Assembly (NCBI RefSeq): GCF_904831005.1
Contig: NZ_LR882982.1
Coordinates: forward strand, 2,542,001 to 2,606,000
Direction of reading: 5' to 3'
Source of the DNA: Microbacterium hydrocarbonoxydans
GTDB lineage: Bacteria > Actinomycetota > Actinomycetes > Actinomycetales > Microbacteriaceae
DNA length: 64,000 bases
The notes under the pieces were generated by a model that saw only the letters and a program-made list of their open reading frames with translations, was not told the origin of the DNA and searched no databases. Shown here piece after piece: positions 34,211 to 42,977 of this stretch; the first letter of the stretch is position 1; each line of letters starts with the position of its first letter. The translations under genes were made by a program, and so were the position numbers.

Positions 34211-35428
34211 TCACACGAAAGCGGGGATGCCGGTGATGGCGCGGCCCACGATCAGGGAGTTCATGTCGTACGTCCCCTCGAACGTGTAGACCGCCTCGGC
34301 ATCCGCGAAGTACCGGGCCACCCCGTGGTCGAGCTGGATGCCGTTGCCCCCGCAGATCTCCCGGCTGCGCGCCACGACCTCTCGCATGCGCCTGGTGACG
34401 AATGCCTTGGCCATCGCGGAATGATGGTCGCGCTGCTCGCCCTCGTCCTGCAGCTGCGAGACGCGCATGCACATGCCCAGGGAGGCCGTGATGTCGGCCA
34501 GCGAGTCGGCGAGCTTCTGCTGCACGAGCTGGAACGACGCGATCGGCTTGCCGAACTGCACCCGCGTCTTGGCGTACTCGAGCGCCGCTTCGTATGCGCC
34601 GACCGCGACTCCGAGCGCCTGCCACGCGACATCCGCCCTCGTCAGGCGCAGCACCACGGCGAGGTCGCGGAATCCGTCGATGCGCTGCAACCTGTCGCTC
34701 TCGGGCACGACGACGTCGTCGAGGGTGATGTCGGCGTTCTCGACCGCGCGGAGCGACTGCTTGCGCTCGATCTTCGTGCCGGTGAATCCGACCGCGGGAG
34801 TGCGGACGAGGAAGCCCTTGACCTGGTCGTCTGCGACATCGCGAGCCCAGATCACCACGAGGTCGGCGAACGCGCCATTGCCGATCCATCGCTTCACACC
34901 GTTGAGCACCCACTCGTCGCCTCGACGCTCGGCCGTGGTCTCGAGGCCCTTGGCGGTGTCGGAGCCGTGGCCCGGTTCGGTGAGGCCGAACGCGGCCACG
35001 AGCTCGCCTGCGGCGAGCGTGGGCAGCCATTCGGCCTTCTGCTCGTCGGAGCCGCCCACCCAGATCGCACTCATCGCCAGGCCGCTGTGCACTCCGATGA
35101 ACGTGGCGGTCGACGGGTCGGCTCGCGAGATCTCCATCGCCACCCACCCGCGGAACACCGCGCTGTTCTCGAACTGCCACGTCTCGGGGAACGCGTTGCC
35201 GTAGAGCCCGAGTTCGGCGATGCGCGGAACGAGATGGCGCGGGCTCTCGGCACGCTCCCAGTGGTCGTCGGCGAACGGGCGCACCTCGGTGTCGAGGAAC
35301 TCGCGGATGCCGGCCAGGGCGCGCTGCTCGGTATCGGTGAGGCGGCTCTGGAACTCGTAGAAGTCAGCGGCCAGCAGGGGCGCGGGCGTGCCCTCGGTGA
35401 GGGGGCGGCTGGGGAGGATGGTCGTCAT
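34211..35428 (-). CDS. acyl-CoA dehydrogenase, glutaryl-CoA-dehydrogenase-like
   Basis: A 405-aa flavoenzyme. FGLTEPGHGSDT and WIGNGAFADLVVIWAR bind FAD/substrate. CGGNGIQLDHGVARYF leads into VYTFEGTYDMNSLIVGRAITG, whose Glu is the catalytic base. This C-terminal pattern (EGTxDxxxLIxGRAxTG) is characteristic of the GCDH branch. Of two adjacent ATGs the second fits the GGAG spacing. First gene of the ACAD-thiolase operon, divergent from the QsdR-like tetR. Substrate cannot be fixed. Confidence 0.88.
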   Translation of the reverse strand: MTTILPSRPLTEGTPAPLLAADFYEFQSRLTDTEQRALAGIREFLDTEVRPFADDHWERAESPRHLVPRIAELGLYGNAFPETWQFENSAVFRGWVAMEISRADPSTATFIGVHSGLAMSAIWVGGSDEQKAEWLPTLAAGELVAAFGLTEPGHGSDTAKGLETTAERRGDEWVLNGVKRWIGNGAFADLVVIWARDVADDQVKGFLVRTPAVGFTGTKIERKQSLRAVENADITLDDVVVPESDRLQRIDGFRDLAVVLRLTRADVAWQALGVAVGAYEAALEYAKTRVQFGKPIASFQLVQQKLADSLADITASLGMCMRVSQLQDEGEQRDHHSAMAKAFVTRRMREVVARSREICGGNGIQLDHGVARYFADAEAVYTFEGTYDMNSLIVGRAITGIPAFV

Positions 35429-35478
35429 CATGGCTCCGATCGTCGGTGATCACGAACGAGTATGCATCATTTTTTGGA

Positions 35479-35492
35479 ATGTTGCACAACAT
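35479..35492. promoter_or_regulatory. palindrome in the acad/tetR divergent promoter
   Basis: ATGTTGCACAACAT: 6-bp arms around a CA centre. It is midway between the GCDH-like acad and the QsdR-like tetR and is AT-rich relative to its surroundings. It differs from the ATACCG sites, so it probably belongs to the adjacent TetR and not to the other one. Confidence 0.5.
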
Positions 35493-35540
35493 AATCGAGA
35501 ACGTTGCGTCGAGCCACTCGTCCCCGAGTAGAGTTCTCGC

Positions 35541-36182
35541 ATGACCAGCACCGCCGCCGCATCTGTGACGATCGCCGACACCGGCCTCACCGCGGCACCG
35601 TCATGGCTCTCCGAGCGGATCGGCAACCACCCCGATGCCCTGCGCGCGTTCGAGGCGGCGCGCGAGACGTTCATCACGGGCCAGCGGATCGACATGGGCA
35701 GCCTCGCCGCATCGCTCGGCATCGAGCGCACCTCACTGTTCCGCTGGGTCGGGAATCGCGATGCGCTGCTCAGCGAGGTCCTGTGGTCGCTCGCCGTGCC
35801 CACACTGGTGCAGGCCGAGCACGCGACGGCAGAGCTGAGCGGCGGCGAGCGCGTCGCCGGAATCCTCACGCACTTCGTGGACGATCTGAACACGGCCGAC
35901 TACTTCCGCGGCTTCCTGCGTCGCGAACCCGCGCGGGCCCTGCGCCTGCTCACGACCAAGGAGAGCCCGATCCAGCGCCGCTACGTGGCGACCGCCGAGT
36001 GGCTCGTGCGACGCGAACTGGGGGATGAGCCCCTGGGCGGGGCGATCGATCCTGCCGGACTGGCGTATCTGCTGGTGCGGATGTCGGAGTCGTTCACCTA
36101 CGCCGACCTGATCTCGGGCGACCAGCCCAGCGCCGCACGCGCCCGGGTCGCCTTCCGCCTGCTGCTGCGCGTCGACGGCTGA
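35541..36182 (+). CDS. TetR regulator, QsdR-like
   Basis: A 213-aa TetR-type repressor. The HTH (RIDMGSLAASLGIERTSLFRW followed by VGNRDALL) and the start-to-HTH spacing match the QsdR subfamily, with SWLSERIGNHPDALRAFEAAR before it; the C-terminal domain RMSESFTYADLISGD also fits. QsdR of Rhodococcus represses a gamma-lactone breakdown operon. It lies 36 nt before the thioesterase and is divergent from the acad-thiolase operon. Ligand class is inferred from homology remembered, not searched. Confidence 0.82.
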   Translation: MTSTAAASVTIADTGLTAAPSWLSERIGNHPDALRAFEAARETFITGQRIDMGSLAASLGIERTSLFRWVGNRDALLSEVLWSLAVPTLVQAEHATAELSGGERVAGILTHFVDDLNTADYFRGFLRREPARALRLLTTKESPIQRRYVATAEWLVRRELGDEPLGGAIDPAGLAYLLVRMSESFTYADLISGDQPSAARARVAFRLLLRVDG

Positions 36183-36218
36183 CGCGCAGCATCCGCCGAC
36201 CGATCTCGAGGAGGAGAC

Positions 36219-36620
36219 ATGCCGGTGTTCGCCGCGTACGAACCGTTCGCCACTCGGTGGAACGACAACGACCAGTACGGTCACATCAACAACACCGTCT
36301 ACTACCTGGCGATGGACACAGCCGTGAACACCTGGATGATCCGCGAGGGCGGCCTCGACCCCCGGGGCTCGTCGATAGCCCTGTGTGCCGCCTCGTCGTG
36401 CGACTTCCACGCATCGGCGTCGTTTCCCGATGTGCTGTCGGTGGGCATCGGCATCGAGCGGCTCGGCACCACGAGTGTGACGTGGAGCCTCGGCATCGTT
36501 CGCGCAGACGAGCAGATCGCCAGCGGTCGGTTCGTGCATGTCTTCGTGGATGCTGCGACGCGCAGACCCATGCCGGTGCCGCCGAGGATCCGCGAGGCCA
36601 TCGAGTCCGGGTTGCTCTGA
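36219..36620 (+). CDS. acyl-CoA thioesterase (4HBT hot-dog fold)
   Basis: A 133-aa hot-dog thioesterase. The 4HBT signature is WNDNDQYGHINNTVYYLAMD, with the catalytic Asp in the first half. GAGGAGGAG gives a strong RBS. Probably cotranscribed with the preceding tetR gene; it would recycle CoA from dead-end acyl-CoAs. Confidence 0.9.
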   Translation: MPVFAAYEPFATRWNDNDQYGHINNTVYYLAMDTAVNTWMIREGGLDPRGSSIALCAASSCDFHASASFPDVLSVGIGIERLGTTSVTWSLGIVRADEQIASGRFVHVFVDAATRRPMPVPPRIREAIESGLL

Positions 36621-36648
36621 CACGCGTCACCGCCGCGCCCTGTTGCAC

Positions 36649-36666
36649 ATACCGACCATCCGGTAT
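36649..36666 (+). promoter_or_regulatory. regulon operator 2 (ATACCG-N6-CGGTAT), kinase-acad-ligase operon
   Basis: ATACCGACCATCCGGTAT. A TTGCAC lies directly upstream and TATGCT overlaps the right end, so the site sits inside the promoter of the phosphotransferase-ACAD-ligase operon. It shares TGCACATACCGRCCA with operator 1. Confidence 0.7.
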
Positions 36667-36712
36667 GCTCGCCATGGAGGTTCGTCGATGAACCTCAGGA
36701 AGGCGGGCGAGG

Positions 36713-37747
36713 ATGCCTCAGGTTCCCGGACTCGACACCGCGGCTCTCACGGCGTGGCTCACGGCGACCCACCCGCGGCTCGCGACCTCCGAGGCGCTGC
36801 GGGCGGAGGTGATCACGGGCGGGCGCAGCAACCTGACGTACGCGGTCAGCGGGGCCGGCATCCCTCTGGTGCTGCGGCGCCCACCGCTCGGTCATGTGCT
36901 CTCGAGCGCCCACGACATGAGTCGCGAGCACCGCGTGATCTCGGCGCTCGGCTCGTCGGCCATCCCGGTTCCTGTCGCCATCGACCTCGTCGACGACACC
37001 GACGGTGCGATCACCGGCACCCCGTTCTTCGTGATGCAGCGCGCTCCCGGGCGCGTGCTGTCGTCGAAGACCCAGAACGCCGACTACTCGGCGGCAGGGC
37101 TTCACGCCCTCAGCATCCGGCTCGTGCAGCACCTCGCCGACCTGCACGCCGTCGATCCGGGCAGCGTGGGCCTTGCGGACTTCGGACGCCCCGATGGCTA
37201 CCTGGCTCGACAGCTCGCCACCTGGCGACGCCAGCTCGACGCCTCGCGTTCGCGCGAGACGCCGAACCTCGACCGACTGCAGGCATCCCTCGCCGAGGAC
37301 CTGCCCGAGACCCGGCACACCGGCATCGTGCACGGCGACTACCGCCTCGACAACGCCCTGGTCGACGGCCCCGCCGACCGACCCCGCATCTCGGCGATCC
37401 TCGATTGGGAGATGGCCACTCTCGGCGATCCGCTGGTCGACCTCGGCATCTTCGCCCTCTACTGGGACATCGCCGACCTGCCGGGTGGCGACGGCGCGGT
37501 GCCGAGCGCGGTCGACCCTGCGGCGGGGTATCCGAGCTTCGACGAGCTCGCCGACGAGTACGCCGCGCACTCCGGTCGCACGCTGCCCGATCTCGACTGG
37601 TATCGCGCGTTCGCCGCGTACAAGCTCGCCGTGATCCTCGAGGGGATCCACTTCCGCTACCGTGCCGGCGAGACCGTCGGCACGGGCTTCGACCGCATGG
37701 GCGGGCTCGTCGAGCCTCTCGCCCAGAAGGGACTGCAGGTGCACTGA
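36713..37747 (+). CDS. APH-type phosphotransferase (ACAD10/11 kinase-domain family, LvaA-like)
   Basis: A 344-aa aminoglycoside-phosphotransferase-fold kinase. Visible features are TGGRSNLTYAVS, HGDYRLDNALVD (catalytic Asp) and ILDWEMATLGDPLVDLG (metal-binding Asp). This subgroup corresponds to the kinase half of human ACAD10/11 and LvaA of Pseudomonas. There it phosphorylates the 4-hydroxyl of 4-hydroxyacyl-CoA so that the partner dehydrogenase can rearrange it. It abuts the ACAD gene with a 1-nt overlap, which strongly supports that pairing. Confidence 0.88.
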   Translation: MPQVPGLDTAALTAWLTATHPRLATSEALRAEVITGGRSNLTYAVSGAGIPLVLRRPPLGHVLSSAHDMSREHRVISALGSSAIPVPVAIDLVDDTDGAITGTPFFVMQRAPGRVLSSKTQNADYSAAGLHALSIRLVQHLADLHAVDPGSVGLADFGRPDGYLARQLATWRRQLDASRSRETPNLDRLQASLAEDLPETRHTGIVHGDYRLDNALVDGPADRPRISAILDWEMATLGDPLVDLGIFALYWDIADLPGGDGAVPSAVDPAAGYPSFDELADEYAAHSGRTLPDLDWYRAFAAYKLAVILEGIHFRYRAGETVGTGFDRMGGLVEPLAQKGLQVH

Positions 37748-38961
37748 TGGACCTCGCCCCGGATGCTCGGACAGAGGAGATCACCGCGCAGGTGCGCGCG
37801 TTCCTGCACGAGAAGGTGCTGCCGGCCGAGGCGCTGCTCGACGAGCAGCTCGCCGCCACCCCCGACGAGTGGACGACACGTCCGATCGTGCGCGACCTGC
37901 AGCGCGCAGCACGCGAGCGGGGCCTGTGGAACCTGTTCCTTCCGGGGGATCCGAGCGAGACGGGCGCGGGGGGCCTCACGAACCTGCAATACGCGCCGGT
38001 CGCCGAGCTCACCGGATGGAGTCCTCGTCTCGCCCCGATCGCCCTGAACTGCGCGGCCCCCGACACCGGCAACATGGAGGTCCTGAGCGAGTTCGGCAGC
38101 CCCGAGCAGAAGGAGCGGTGGTTGAGGCCGTTGCTCGACGCCGAGATCCGCAGCTCGTTCTGCATGACCGAGCCCGACGTCGCCTCCAGCGACGCGACCA
38201 ACATCGGCACTCTCATCCGCCGCGACGGCGACGAGTACGTGATCACCGGGCGCAAGTGGTGGTCGACAGGAGCGATGAACCCGGATGCCGAGATCTTCAT
38301 CGTGATGGGCAAGACCGATCCCGACGCACCGCGTCACGCGCAGCAGTCGATGGTGCTCGTGCCGAGGCAGACTCCCGGCGTGCGCATCGTGCGTCCGCTG
38401 ACGGTGTTCGGATACGACGACCGCGATCACGGTGGTCATGCCGAGGTGGCGTTCGACGACGTGCGCGTGCCGGTGTCGAACCTCATCGGCGAGGAGGGCG
38501 GCGGTTTCGCGATCGCCCAGGCACGCCTGGGTCCCGGCCGCATCCATCACTGCATGCGCGCGCTCGGCATGGGCGAACGCGCACTGAGCCTGCTGACATC
38601 TCGGGCCAACGAGCGTCACGCCTTCGGTCGCACTCTCGCAGACCAGGGGGTGATCCGGGAATGGGCCGCCGACGCGCGCATCCAGCTCGAATCCCTGCGA
38701 CTGCTCGTGCTGAAGACCGCGTGGCTCATGGACACGGTCGGCAACCGGGCCGCGATGACCGAGATCCAGGCGATCAAGATCGCGGTGCCTCGAGCGGTGC
38801 AGACGATCATCGACCGCGCCATCCAGGTGCACGGCGGTGCCGGAGTGTCGGGCGACACCCCGCTCGCCGAGCTCTATGCCGGCATCCGCTCGCTGCGCAT
38901 CGCCGACGGCCCCGACGAGGTGCATCTCGCAAGCCTCGGACGCGCGCAGCTGCGCCTCTGA
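37747..38961 (+). CDS. acyl-CoA dehydrogenase, ACAD10/11 (LvaC-like) type
   Basis: A 404-aa flavoprotein. FCMTEPDVASSDATN, GRKWWSTGAMNPDAEIFIVMG and the C-terminal IADGPDEVHLASLGRAQLRL are diagnostic of the ACAD10/11 branch. It acts after the kinase encoded immediately upstream, converting a 4-phosphoryl-acyl-CoA into an enoyl/3-hydroxyacyl-CoA in the characterised cases. The ATG overlaps the kinase stop. Confidence 0.9.
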   Translation: MDLAPDARTEEITAQVRAFLHEKVLPAEALLDEQLAATPDEWTTRPIVRDLQRAARERGLWNLFLPGDPSETGAGGLTNLQYAPVAELTGWSPRLAPIALNCAAPDTGNMEVLSEFGSPEQKERWLRPLLDAEIRSSFCMTEPDVASSDATNIGTLIRRDGDEYVITGRKWWSTGAMNPDAEIFIVMGKTDPDAPRHAQQSMVLVPRQTPGVRIVRPLTVFGYDDRDHGGHAEVAFDDVRVPVSNLIGEEGGGFAIAQARLGPGRIHHCMRALGMGERALSLLTSRANERHAFGRTLADQGVIREWAADARIQLESLRLLVLKTAWLMDTVGNRAAMTEIQAIKIAVPRAVQTIIDRAIQVHGGAGVSGDTPLAELYAGIRSLRIADGPDEVHLASLGRAQLRL

Positions 38962-38995
38962 CGAAACACCCACCATCACTGTCGAAGGAGACACG

Positions 38996-40573
38996 ATGAC
39001 CCACGCCCCCGATCCGGCCGTCGACGGCCCCGGATATCCGACGCTGTCCGTCGCCGGCATCCTCGCGGAGTCCGCGGTGAGGCATGCAGACAGGCCGGCC
39101 GTGCATTTCGCCGACACCACCACCACCTATCGCGAGCTCTGGGACCAGACCCGCGCCTACGCGGGCGCCCTGCGCGACCGCGGGATCGGCCCGGGCGACC
39201 GCGTCGCGCTGTTGATCCCCAACGTGCCGGACTTCGCACGGGTCTACTACGCCGTGCTCTCGCTCGGCGCTATCGCCGTGCCCGTGCATCTGCTCTTCAA
39301 GGCAGAGGAGATCGCGTACGTGCTGCGCGACAGCGAGGCCGATCTGCTCGTCGTCGCCGCCCCGCTGCTCGCCGAGGCGGTTCCCGCGGCCGGCGCCGCC
39401 CACGTGCCTCTGACCACGGTGCTGCTGCCGCCGGACGCCGGTGTCGAGCTGCCGCGTCTCGAGCAGGAGGCCGCGGTCGCCGAGCCGATCGTGCGCCACA
39501 CGGCGACCGGACCGCTCGACGCCGCCACGATCCTCTACACGAGTGGAACGACCGGCACCCCGAAGGGAGCGGTCGGCAGCCATCTGTCGATCGTCGAGCA
39601 GGTGCACACCACGCTCATCGATGCGTTCGACCTAGCCGCGTCGGACATCGTCTTCGGCGGGCTTCCGCTGTTCCACACGTTCGGCCAGACCGCGGTGATG
39701 AACATCGCGTTCCGCGTGGGGGCGTCGGTGATCCTGCTGCCGCGTTTCGATCCCGACGAGGCGCTCGCCCTGATGGTCGCGCAGCATGCGACGGTCTTCA
39801 CCGCCGTGCCGACCATGTACGTCGGCATGCTCGAGGCGGCCAGGCGCTCAGCCGCGCGTCCGCCGCTGCGATACGCGGTCTCGGGCGGCGCCGCCCTGCC
39901 GGTCGCGGTGCTCGAGGCCTTCCACGACGCCTACGGCGCCGACGTGCACGAGGGCTACGGACTCACCGAGACCGCGCCGACCGTGTCGTCGAACCCGCTC
40001 GGCACGCCGATCCGCCCCGGCACCGTCGGGCGCACCCTGTGGGGCGTCGATGTGGCGATCGCCGACCCCGAGATCGACGACCGTGTCGTGATCGACGACA
40101 CTCCCGGCGCCCTCGGCGAGATCGTGGTGCGCGGGCACAATCTGTTCAAGGGGTATCTCGGACGCCCGGACGCCTCGGCCGCGGCCGTCGTCGACGGGTG
40201 GTTCCGCACCGGAGACCTCGGCACGCACGTCGACGGCGTGCTGACGATCGTCGACCGCAAGAAGGACATGATCGTCCGTTCGGGCTACAACGTGTACCCG
40301 ACCGAGATCGAAGCCGTCCTCGCCCGGCATCCCGCGGTCGCCGTGGCGGCCGTCTTCGGAGTCGCCGACGACGTGAAGGGACAGGAGGTGCATGCGGCCG
40401 TCGTCGCCCGCGACGGCGCGACGATCGATGCCGACGAGGTCATCGCCTTCGTGCGCGACCGGATCGCGGCGTACAAGTATCCGAGGGTCGTGCACGTGCT
40501 GCCCGAGCTGCCCCTCGGCAGCAGCGGCAAGGTGCTCAAGAGAGAGCTGGTCGATCAGTTCACGAGCGTGTGA
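38996..40573 (+). CDS. acyl-CoA synthetase (AMP-forming)
   Basis: A 525-aa ANL-superfamily ligase that activates an acid with ATP and CoA. P-loop ILYTSGTTGTPKGAVGSH, GYGLTETAPTVS, hinge and C-terminal lysine in LPLGSSGKVLKRE. GAAGGAG precedes the ATG. With the kinase and ACAD it makes a unit like lvaE-lvaA-lvaC: activation, 4-phosphorylation and rearrangement of the acid. Confidence 0.93.
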   Translation: MTHAPDPAVDGPGYPTLSVAGILAESAVRHADRPAVHFADTTTTYRELWDQTRAYAGALRDRGIGPGDRVALLIPNVPDFARVYYAVLSLGAIAVPVHLLFKAEEIAYVLRDSEADLLVVAAPLLAEAVPAAGAAHVPLTTVLLPPDAGVELPRLEQEAAVAEPIVRHTATGPLDAATILYTSGTTGTPKGAVGSHLSIVEQVHTTLIDAFDLAASDIVFGGLPLFHTFGQTAVMNIAFRVGASVILLPRFDPDEALALMVAQHATVFTAVPTMYVGMLEAARRSAARPPLRYAVSGGAALPVAVLEAFHDAYGADVHEGYGLTETAPTVSSNPLGTPIRPGTVGRTLWGVDVAIADPEIDDRVVIDDTPGALGEIVVRGHNLFKGYLGRPDASAAAVVDGWFRTGDLGTHVDGVLTIVDRKKDMIVRSGYNVYPTEIEAVLARHPAVAVAAVFGVADDVKGQEVHAAVVARDGATIDADEVIAFVRDRIAAYKYPRVVHVLPELPLGSSGKVLKRELVDQFTSV

Positions 40574-40593
40574 CGCTCGGCGCCGACGTCGGT

Positions 40594-40638
40594 GCACGAA
40601 GAAGCGGCCCGGAGATCATCCGGGCCGCTTCTTCGTGC
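40594..40638. terminator. strong bidirectional terminator
   Basis: A perfect 20-bp stem: GCACGAAGAAGCGGCCCGGA and its exact complement, with a 5-nt loop GATCA. It separates the convergent ligase and livK operons. Confidence 0.88.
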
Positions 40639-40648
40639 GCTCGTCGGA

Positions 40649-41932
40649 TCAGGACCCCGGCACGCCTTCGCCGGTGAGCTCGACCGGAGCCGGCTCGACG
40701 GGCGAGACCGTGTCGCCCTCCACCTCATAGGTCGCCCCGACGTAATCCTGCGCCCCCTGGTCGACGATCGTGATGCCGACGCCCCGGTAGCCCGCGTGAC
40801 TGTCGCCCGAGAAGGCGAGCGGAAGCACCCCGTTGCCGGCCAGATCGCCCGAGCGCACGGCCTCGATGAGCGAGTCGCGCGTCGGATCCTCTCCCGCGGC
40901 CTCCAAGGCCTCGGCGAACAGGTACGCGACGCTCATGCCGTAGATCGTGTTGCCGTCGAACGGGGCACCCTCGTTGTAGTCGTCGTTGATCTGCCGGAAG
41001 AGCGAGACCCAGTCGCTGTCACCCCCCAGAGAGGGGAGGTAGTTGGCGCCGACGAGGCCCTGCAGCAGCTTCGGTCCCACATCTTCGCCGAGGTAGCCCA
41101 CGAGGGTCGGATAGTCCGCGCCCGACGACGACGAGAACCACTGCGGGAACCAGCCGAGCGCCGCCGCGGTGCCGAGGGCCATCGCGGTGAATCCGTTGAT
41201 GGTGCCGAGGATGTTGATCTCGCATCCCGCCGCCTTCAATGCGCCGATCTGCGCCGCGACATCCTGATTCGAGACCGAGTAGCGCTCGACATGCGTGAGC
41301 CCGTCCGCACCGAGCGCGAGCTCGGCGCCTTCGATCATCTCGTCTCCGAAGTCGTCGTCCTGCCCGAGCAGGCAGACCTTCTTGTCGGGGTACTCGTCGG
41401 CGGCGTACTGGGCGAGCGCTGCTCCCTCGACGACATAGTCGGCGTTGAAGCCGAAGGTGTACGGGTACTTCTCCGGCTGATTCCAGTTCGTCGATCCCGA
41501 GGCGACGAACAGGTCGGGCACCTCGTTCTGGTTCAGGAAGTCGAGCACGGCGGTGTGCGGCGCCGTGCCGAGCCCGTTGACGATCGCGAAGACCTCGTCC
41601 TCCTGCACGAGTTCGCGCACCACGGTCAACGTCGTCGCCGGGTTGTATCCGTCGTCCTTGACGATGAAGTCGATGTCACGACCGTGCACGCCGCCCTTGT
41701 CGTTGAGGTACGCGAAGTACGCGGTCGCCGCGGCCGAGATCGACGAGTACCCGGCGGCCGCGGGTCCTGTGAGCGGCGTGTGAGTGCCGATCGTGACGGT
41801 GTCGTCGGTGACACCGGGCGCTGCGGCCTCAGGATCCGCCGGGGCGGGTGTGCTGCAGCCGGCGAGCGCGATCACCAGGGCGATCGCCGTGGCGAGGGTC
41901 GCGATCCGCCGGAGCGGAGGGTGCTGTGACAT
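40649..41932 (-). CDS. branched-chain-amino-acid-type ABC substrate-binding lipoprotein
   Basis: A 427-aa lipoprotein of the LivK/periplasmic-binding type I family. Signal peptide ATLATAIALVIALAGC with the lipobox AGCS (Cys at residue 26). ITGPAA-like start (LTGPAAAGYSSISAAATAYF), and binding-domain pattern GRDIDFIVKDDGYNPATT. AAGAGG precedes the ATG. The start lies inside the 3' end of the livM-type gene (104-nt overlap). In this locus an aliphatic or aromatic acid is a likelier ligand than an amino acid. Confidence 0.9.
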   Translation of the reverse strand: MSQHPPLRRIATLATAIALVIALAGCSTPAPADPEAAAPGVTDDTVTIGTHTPLTGPAAAGYSSISAAATAYFAYLNDKGGVHGRDIDFIVKDDGYNPATTLTVVRELVQEDEVFAIVNGLGTAPHTAVLDFLNQNEVPDLFVASGSTNWNQPEKYPYTFGFNADYVVEGAALAQYAADEYPDKKVCLLGQDDDFGDEMIEGAELALGADGLTHVERYSVSNQDVAAQIGALKAAGCEINILGTINGFTAMALGTAAALGWFPQWFSSSSGADYPTLVGYLGEDVGPKLLQGLVGANYLPSLGGDSDWVSLFRQINDDYNEGAPFDGNTIYGMSVAYLFAEALEAAGEDPTRDSLIEAVRSGDLAGNGVLPLAFSGDSHAGYRGVGITIVDQGAQDYVGATYEVEGDTVSPVEPAPVELTGEGVPGS

Positions 41933-42977
41933 GGGTCACCTCTTTCTTGGGTTCGGAGAGTGCGGAGCGGAAGCGAAGACTGGCGAGTCCGCCGGGGCGG
42001 ACGATCATGGTGATGATCAGGAGCGCTCCGAAGACGAGCACCGAGAGGTTGCCGCTGAGACGCTGTGCGAGTTCGGTGGGCATCGGGATCGCGGAGGCCA
42101 CGGTGCCGATGAGCCAGGGCAGCAGCACGATCAGGGTCGCCCCGATCGCCGCACCGCCGAGGCTGCCGAGGCCCCCGAGGACCGCGGCCACGAGCAGCAG
42201 CAGCGAGAACGCGAGCGTGTAGGCGCCGGGGCTCACCGACTGGGTGATGAAGCACAGCACCGCACCGCCCGCGCCCGCGGTGACGGCACTGACCACGAAG
42301 GCGAGGACCTTGACGCGCGACGAGGCCACCCCGCTCAGCCGCGCCGCGATCTCGTCGTCGCGCACGGCCCGCATGCGCAGCCCGAGCACGCCGCCGCGGA
42401 GCACGGCGAGCCAGGTCGCACAGGCTCCGGCGATCAGGATCGCGATCCACGCCTGCCACTGCTCGAGCGCGATGATCGTGCGCAGCACCTCGGGCACCCC
42501 GTCGTAGGGCGTCTGAATCCCCTGGTCACCGCGGAAGACCCCGGAGAACACCGAGGTGATGGCAGGGAGAGCGATCACGAGCGTCAGGGTGACGCCTGCA
42601 AGATACGGCCCGCGCAGTCTCGCCGCGGCGAGCCCGAGCAGCAGCCCGAGCACGCCGGCGCAGGCGACCCCCGCGACAAGGGCGAGTGCGGACCGCAACA
42701 GCGGGTCGACGTCGACCGTGGCGAGGGCGTTCGCCGTGAGCGCGTAGCCGTAGCCGCCCGCCGCCATGAGGGCGGCATGCCCGAGCGACAGCTGACCGCT
42801 GTGTCCGACGAGCAGCGTGAGCCCTGCGACGGCGCAGAACGACGCGGCGATCGTCGCCAGCTGGAAGTTGCGGTACGGGTCGAGGAGGAAGGTGCCGGCG
42901 ATCGCCACGAGCGTGAGGACGATGCCGAACACGATCACCCGGCGTGCCCCTCGGAGGGAGGGGAGGATTCGGTTCAT
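41829..42977 (-). CDS. LivM-type ABC permease
   Basis: A 382-aa membrane permease. LivM patterns are GHSGQLSLGHAALMAAGGYGYAL, GPYLAGVTLTLVIALP and LLLVAAVLGGLGSLGGAAIGA. Typical proteins stop soon after IVRPGGLASL; this one continues about 45 aa, reading out of frame through the livK signal-peptide region. It overlaps livH by 4 nt at its start. Confidence 0.88.
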   Translation of the reverse strand: MNRILPSLRGARRVIVFGIVLTLVAIAGTFLLDPYRNFQLATIAASFCAVAGLTLLVGHSGQLSLGHAALMAAGGYGYALTANALATVDVDPLLRSALALVAGVACAGVLGLLLGLAAARLRGPYLAGVTLTLVIALPAITSVFSGVFRGDQGIQTPYDGVPEVLRTIIALEQWQAWIAILIAGACATWLAVLRGGVLGLRMRAVRDDEIAARLSGVASSRVKVLAFVVSAVTAGAGGAVLCFITQSVSPGAYTLAFSLLLLVAAVLGGLGSLGGAAIGATLIVLLPWLIGTVASAIPMPTELAQRLSGNLSVLVFGALLIITMIVRPGGLASLRFRSALSEPKKEVTHVTAPSAPADRDPRHGDRPGDRARRLQHTRPGGS

